A stretch of DNA of 64,000 nt from Vermamoeba vermiformis (taxonomy: Eukaryota; Tubulinea; Echinamoebida): positions 1 through 64,000 of the forward strand of contig JBEWZL010000084.1 of the NCBI GenBank assembly GCA_045837725.1. Reading direction: 5' to 3'. A program made the translations under genes and the position numbers. The notes below the pieces were generated by a model, which ran no database searches, was not told the DNA's origin, and was given only the letters and a program-made list of their open reading frames with translations. Shown one piece after another: positions 59,401 through 64,000 of this stretch; positions within the stretch are counted from its first letter, which is position 1; the number at the start of each line of letters is the position of its first letter.

Positions 59401-62400
59401 GCAAGCCAGCGCACTTTGTCAAGTCCAAATGTTCTAACTTGTGGCAATGCAGTGCAATCGCCTGAATTGCCTCATCAGCGAGCTGCGTGCAATTAGCCAG
59501 TGAGATGGTCTTCAGGTTGACGGCTGATTGGCTGATCAAAACCAAACAGGCCTCATTCAAGTCGACACACGAGTCCAAGATTAAGGTCTCTAGCTTTGAC
59601 AAGTTGACAGTCTTGAAGCTACGGCAGAATGTTTCTGCCAAGAATCTCGAGCCAGTAAGGTCTAGGTACGTGAGCCCCTGTGCGGCGCACTTGCTGAAAA
59701 ACGAAATGCTGTCCTCCGCAAAGGCCGTGCAGCCAGCGAATTCGAGTCTCTTCAAGTGTTGATTCTTCGACATGACGAACTTCAAACTATCGCCTGTCAA
59801 CTTGCGACAGAACGACATGTTGATTGTTTCCAAGTTAGTGCAACCACTGACCGCAATAGTGAAGCCTTTGTCAGTAATTTCGCTGCAATCTGTTTGCAAG
59901 GTTAACTACGCGTTTTAAAATCAGATTGAACTTACTTGAAAGATTAAGCGATCTGAGCAACTTGCAGTGCTTTCCAATGCTCGACAAGGCAACGTCCGTG
60001 ATGAGACTTGAAGACAAGTCGATCGCTAAGAAGTGATTGTTGGCCGTTGTGAGTTCAACAATGCAGTTGTCGGTGATGAGTGATCTCCTGAAGCATTTGC
60101 TGGCATCAAATACCAGGCCTTGGTCCCGCGTTACGGCTTCAACTACAACGCTGAGCTCGGTGTCATTGAACTTTTTCAGAACTGGCGCGAGCCATCCAAA
60201 CTCTGATAGAGGATGTAACTCAACGGACTTGCGGTAATAAGCACCTGAGCGCCTTTAGTACGCGACACGAGTAGCATTAAGTGGTCGTACGTACCTGCTC
60301 GTTTATAATGAGCTTCGTTGGATTGTCGTCTGGCAAGCTTGACTAGTAAGTCACCATATCTACGCAATGCCTCGCCGTGTAGATCATCTAACCGAATAAC
60401 CTCATCGTAGCACTTGCACGCAAGCCCCAGCAGTTGCCGAGACTCTTTTGAGTCGAGAACAAGATCGTTCAAACTCTGTAATGTATTTCCAAGCTGTAGT
60501 AATCCTTCAAGGTTACGGGCAACGTTGTACTTTTGGAACGCTTTCTCAAAGTACGGGTATGATTCTTCACCAGCACGAGCCTTTCTGTCTGCCAATGTTA
60601 TCAGCACTTGGGCGTAGTGATTCAACATTGATGTGTTGTCAGGCGTCGAGCGAATGGCTTGCTCGAACCTAAGAGGTTGTTAATTATTGTGCTGCGAAAT
60701 TTGTGGAGTTCAAACTTACTTATCCATAGCGAGCCGAAACAATCTGTCGTGGTGAGAGCCGAATTCCGATGCCTCATCTATTGCATCCATGGCTTGAATG
60801 GCGAGTGCATTTCCCTCAGCTAATGAAATGATATTCATGCGCTTCACTGAAACGCCGATCTGCTTGAAGATTAGAGGACCATTAAAGGTGCAACGGCGGC
60901 TATCGTACCTTTTTGATATCTGCGACTACCAGCTTTACGGACCGCGGGTTGTTCTTTAATTCGTTTTGAGCACGTTTCGTTAACCGAATGCCAGTCAATT
61001 GCTGCACTCGTTTGAATAGCAGCCACGTGCAATGTTGTTTGTGGTGCAACTCGTGCTTTAGATCAAAGTCTATTTGCTTCTCTGCGGGTTCTAAACTATT
61101 TCTGAAGTATTTCTCGACCTCTATTTTCAAAATGTCCCAGAATAACGGTGCTTCTTTGGACCAGCACAAAATTTTGTTGAATGTATCTAATACTATGTCC
61201 ATAAAAGGATCTTCGCCTAACGTGGGTGTCTTCTTGACTGTAATTCGGAATCTTTCTCCGATTTGATTTTTAACGACTCTGTGTACAACCATCAGACTAA
61301 GTGCCATGAATAATGTGGGAAACATACCTGGCCATCATTTCTAACAGCAAATAATTGCGCAGCTCGGCGTTGTCTTTGCTTAGATGTCCTCGAATGACAC
61401 CGAAGTAACGCACGTTAATGCCTTCACGGTGAATGAGTTCCGTGAGTGGCGATAAGCTTTCATGTAAATTAAGTTCTTTATAATACTCCTCGAGCCATTT
61501 AGCAAATCGAGGAATGGCGTGCTCGAGCAAGTGTTGTGTTGCTTGCTGAACCTCAAGATTATCGGTTTGTTCGCCAGCGTCACCTTGATATTAATGTTAG
61601 TTGTGGCATACTAAACGAGCCGGACATTACCTCTATTAAAAGGTGAAAATGCGTCCGAAGACAGTGGCTTTGAGTAGTTCTTCACGAACTCGGGTCTGAA
61701 TGTCCTGTACAAAAATGTCTTGCGCACGCCCGCCTCTGCTGTGGGAGGGAACACTCGTGCAAAATCAACGACATAGTACCGGCCATCCTGCGCCATTAAC
61801 GGTCAGCCAAACAGTTTGAAGTACGAACAGATAGACTTACAGTTCCAAGATGACCTTCAATGTCAGTAGGACCGTACAAGAACTTCTTTGTGTTTGTAGC
61901 TGATCGACCGCACATGTGACCTTTAATGTTCAGTCTTTCACCAGCCAATCGCATTGCTCTACTCAGTTCAGGAATTAGATCCATCACTGTTTGACCACCG
62001 TCGTGAGAGCCGTAAGCTAGTGAGCTTTTAGTAATCGGCAGAAAACTCTCTGCAATAAGTCTAAAACCACGATAGTCGATCTAATTGCATAAATTAGAAG
62101 TTGCTCGAGCTTGTGATTGAATGATGATGCGAACTTACAACACACATCAGTGGCACGTGCAAGTTCTCGCAGCCGTAGTATCTCATCAAACCTTTCAGCT
62201 CGAGACCGCCCGCCTTCATAGCGTAAAAATCACCACCGTAAATGCCCATCCAGTCTGTTTGGAGTTTGAAGAGGATCCTGGAACACAGTTAGAAATCGCT
62301 TCGATAACCTTATTTTCCACCGTACCCGTTGTACATATATTTCTTTCCTATAAAAGAAACTTGTTAGACGAGGTTCACTATTAATAAATACATATTTTGC

Positions 62401-63144
62401 AGTTGATCGGATTAGATCCGATCTGACTGGTTAAGTGATGATAATAACATGATTAAGCGTACCTCCTGCTTGTCCGCCTATTTGCGTGGCTGGAATAGTA
62501 AGCTGGTCATTTAAATAAGCTTCTGAGATGATGATCTTGCCCAGACGTTTAGCCATTGACACGAAACGACGACTGAGCGAACTAATCTTTAAATTCTTGC
62601 GTAACTTCTCTTCTTTAGTGTTTTCTGGCAATTTTAATAGCTCCTATTAAATATCGGGGTCATTAACATCAGACAGAATTAAAATATTATGTCAATTCTT
62701 AAACAGTCCATTTTTAAAAATCATTATTACCTGAAAATCTTTATTCCAATCGATAGAGTACCCACGTCGCGAATCTTGAACTTGATTAGAAATTGTGGAT
62801 TGTTTATTTTGTTTTTGATCTCGATCCTTGGAGTCGTTATTTTCTTCAACAGCTCCGCCTGCAAATACTCATATTAGTGGTGAAAATATGACATGCACGC
62901 GCATACCATAATAAACGTTGCCGTCCTTATACTCGAATTGTGGATTTGGGGCCTCTTGGTGACTAGGCAAATTTGATAAATCTTCAGCTCTATATCTGGG
63001 ATCTTCGTTTTCGATATCCTCTAGATTTGTATTACTATAGGGGTCAATTTGGCCGTAGCTGTCGGCTCGGGGTGAGATTGGGTTACTGTCACTGCCCTGC
63101 TGACCCTCCTCTGGTTGCTTATATTCATTTAAGTTTAACTCCAT
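56493..63144 (-). CDS. CLU-like/TPR/LRR protein with a ubiquitin-conjugating (E2) domain
   Basis: One gene of about 1,900 residues. ATG 63144 opens a disordered, acidic N-terminus. CLU-like blocks follow (about 62630-60905): IDYRGFRLIAESFLPI with YGSHDGG, DGRYYVVDFARVFPP, and EGINVRYFGVIRGHL. Helical TPR-like repeats span 60890-60180. Leucine-rich repeats of the Cys-containing (AMN1/F-box LRR) type run 60150-58400, for example LTYLDLTGSRF, LEHLDLTKCAGL, LTELDLSMCTKLTD. Then an E2 fold (58290-57800): LRSLLRDLKEIEKNPLPLVS, GPENTPYAG, YPSTPPSATILTQLPHPHVH, and the active Cys in KICLDIL, then GWSSAYTVQTILL. A tail (57690-56493) holds SPLDLLSYTSFNEGVRESVY and WLPV. All junctions I checked keep phase, including a GC-AG intron at the E2 GP/ENTPYAG join. 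It likely acts as a ubiquitin-transfer scaffold. Confidence 0.85.
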
Positions 63145-63475
63145 GAATATATTTTAATTCGCAGCGACATTAATATCTGTGGTCGTATGCAAATTAACAA
63201 GCATCAAAAAAGATCCAAACTTTTCTGGCCACAAAATGTCCGTCCATGAGTTCTGAGAGAAAAAAGCAAGAATTAAAATGACAATTCTCAGCACTCCATG
63301 ACTGCCGAGCAATACCACAAGCACAGTCTAACCCCTGGACCTCTGTTGCGCTCACTCTAGGATCTGCACCTTTCGACGTCGAGACCAGTTTACATTAACA
63401 ATCGTTTATTTGTGGCTGAAAGTACGTCTGTAGCATAACTTTGGCATATTCATCAATATTGTGCGAGTGGCTCCT
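63145..63475. other. Intergenic stretch
   Basis: 331 bases between the start of the CLU-E2 gene and the stop of the peroxiredoxin gene, both minus. Nothing recognised beyond AT-rich 5' flank. Confidence 0.4.
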
Positions 63476-64000
63476 TATTTTTTCTCCACGTTGACAAGGC
63501 GCAAATAAGGCTTGACAGTTTGGTAGCCTTGAGGGAACAGCTTCTGGGCTTCTTCCTCCTTAACTGAGGGCAAGATGACGGCAGGATCTCCGACCTTCCA
63601 GTCAGCAGGAGTGGCCAACTATAACAAAATGTATTAGAGCACGGAAGAATACACGCGCAAGAAGAAATTGCAATTTCGTCAGGAGAAAACAGATTTACAA
63701 GTATGACTACCGAAGATTGAATTAGCATATTAAGTACTTACTTTTTGGTTATCAGTGGTCTGAAGAGAATCGACAACACGAAGAATCTCGTCGAAGTTAC
63801 GACCAGTGGAGGCAGGGTAGGTCAACGTCAAACGCAATTTCCTAGCAAATAATTGGGTCAGGCACTACACAATAAGATTATGTATGTCGTACTTGGCGGG
63901 GTCGATGACAAAGACAGATCGGACAGTCAACTTTCCAGCCAAAGTGTCAGGGGCATTAGGGGCGACCATGCCTACGAATGTTTCAATTAGTTCACTCAAA
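63476..64000 (-). CDS. PRDX6: 1-Cys peroxiredoxin, PRDX6 type (5' end beyond the window)
   Basis: C-terminal half only. LTVRSVFVIDPAKKLRLTL, YPASTGRNFDEILRVVDSLQ, KLATPADWKVGDPAVILPSV, EEEAQKLFPQGY and KPYLRLVNVEKK are collinear with 1-Cys peroxiredoxins, which reduce peroxides and lipid hydroperoxides. The peroxidatic Cys lies upstream, outside the window. Introns at about 63730-63622 and 63890-63840. Stop TAA at 63478-63476. Confidence 0.93.

Noticed and set aside
58150-60628. LRR, TPR and E2 as three separate genes
   Set aside because: Phases join at every intron, and the E2 N-terminal helix lies at the end of the LRR exon.

Overview
This is nuclear DNA from a compact, intron-rich unicellular eukaryote. 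Nearly every gene is cut by short introns (mostly about 40 to 70 bases, GTAAGT-like donors and TAG/CAG acceptors). Genes lie on both strands with gaps of 50 to 700 bases. The gene mix suggests an amoebozoan, perhaps a protosteloid or dictyostelid relative, but that is inference: 7TM receptors, a CLU-type protein, an animal-type haem peroxidase, KCTD9, MCMBP, Rab24 and a tyrosine-recombinase retroelement.

Left edge (1-1850): about 36 CCCTAA telomere-type units at 104-320, ten 41-bp minisatellite units at 437-846 with a built-in hairpin, then about 1 kb with no recognised gene. The window reads as subtelomeric, with the C-rich strand oriented as at a left chromosome end.

1.8-25 kb is ordinary host genes: a 7TM receptor with a PA-like ectodomain (1848-3645, minus); a giant ARM/SPRY/TLDc/discoidin-type protein (3941-11247); a Rab24-like GTPase; a mitochondrial thioredoxin-TPR protein of the YbbN type; a small orphan; a second PA-7TM receptor (15265-17138, minus); a TPR protein; fructose-1,6-bisphosphatase; an F-box/ankyrin protein; and a DEP/zinc-ribbon/PX protein.

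25.1-30.9 kb is a secreted EGF-type host gene split by a 4594-bp DNA transposon (25788-30381). The element has 61-bp terminal inverted repeats and a 4-bp GTTC target duplication. It carries two divergent genes: a DUF7869-like transposase candidate and a protein with an RPA70N-like OB-fold and a coiled coil. A palindromic array sits at its centre. The insertion point is exactly at a 5' splice site of the host gene. I regard this as the strongest candidate for an under-described system here.

31-48 kb: an APH-like kinase, an NCLX/CCX-type exchanger, a TIP30-like reductase, KCTD9-like, an alpha/beta hydrolase, a haem peroxidase-DOMON-cytochrome b561 fusion, MCMBP, a two-TM protein and an ABM-fold protein.

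48.3-52.3 kb: a tyrosine-recombinase (DIRS/Ngaro-like) retroelement on the minus strand. It is followed by about 2 kb of AT-rich DNA with exon-like pieces that look like a decayed gene.

54.4-64 kb: two orphans, an Asn/Tyr-rich protein, then a remarkable single gene (56493-63144, minus) that chains a CLU-like region, TPR-like helices, leucine-rich repeats and a ubiquitin-conjugating (E2) domain. The last gene is a PRDX6-type peroxiredoxin running off the right edge.
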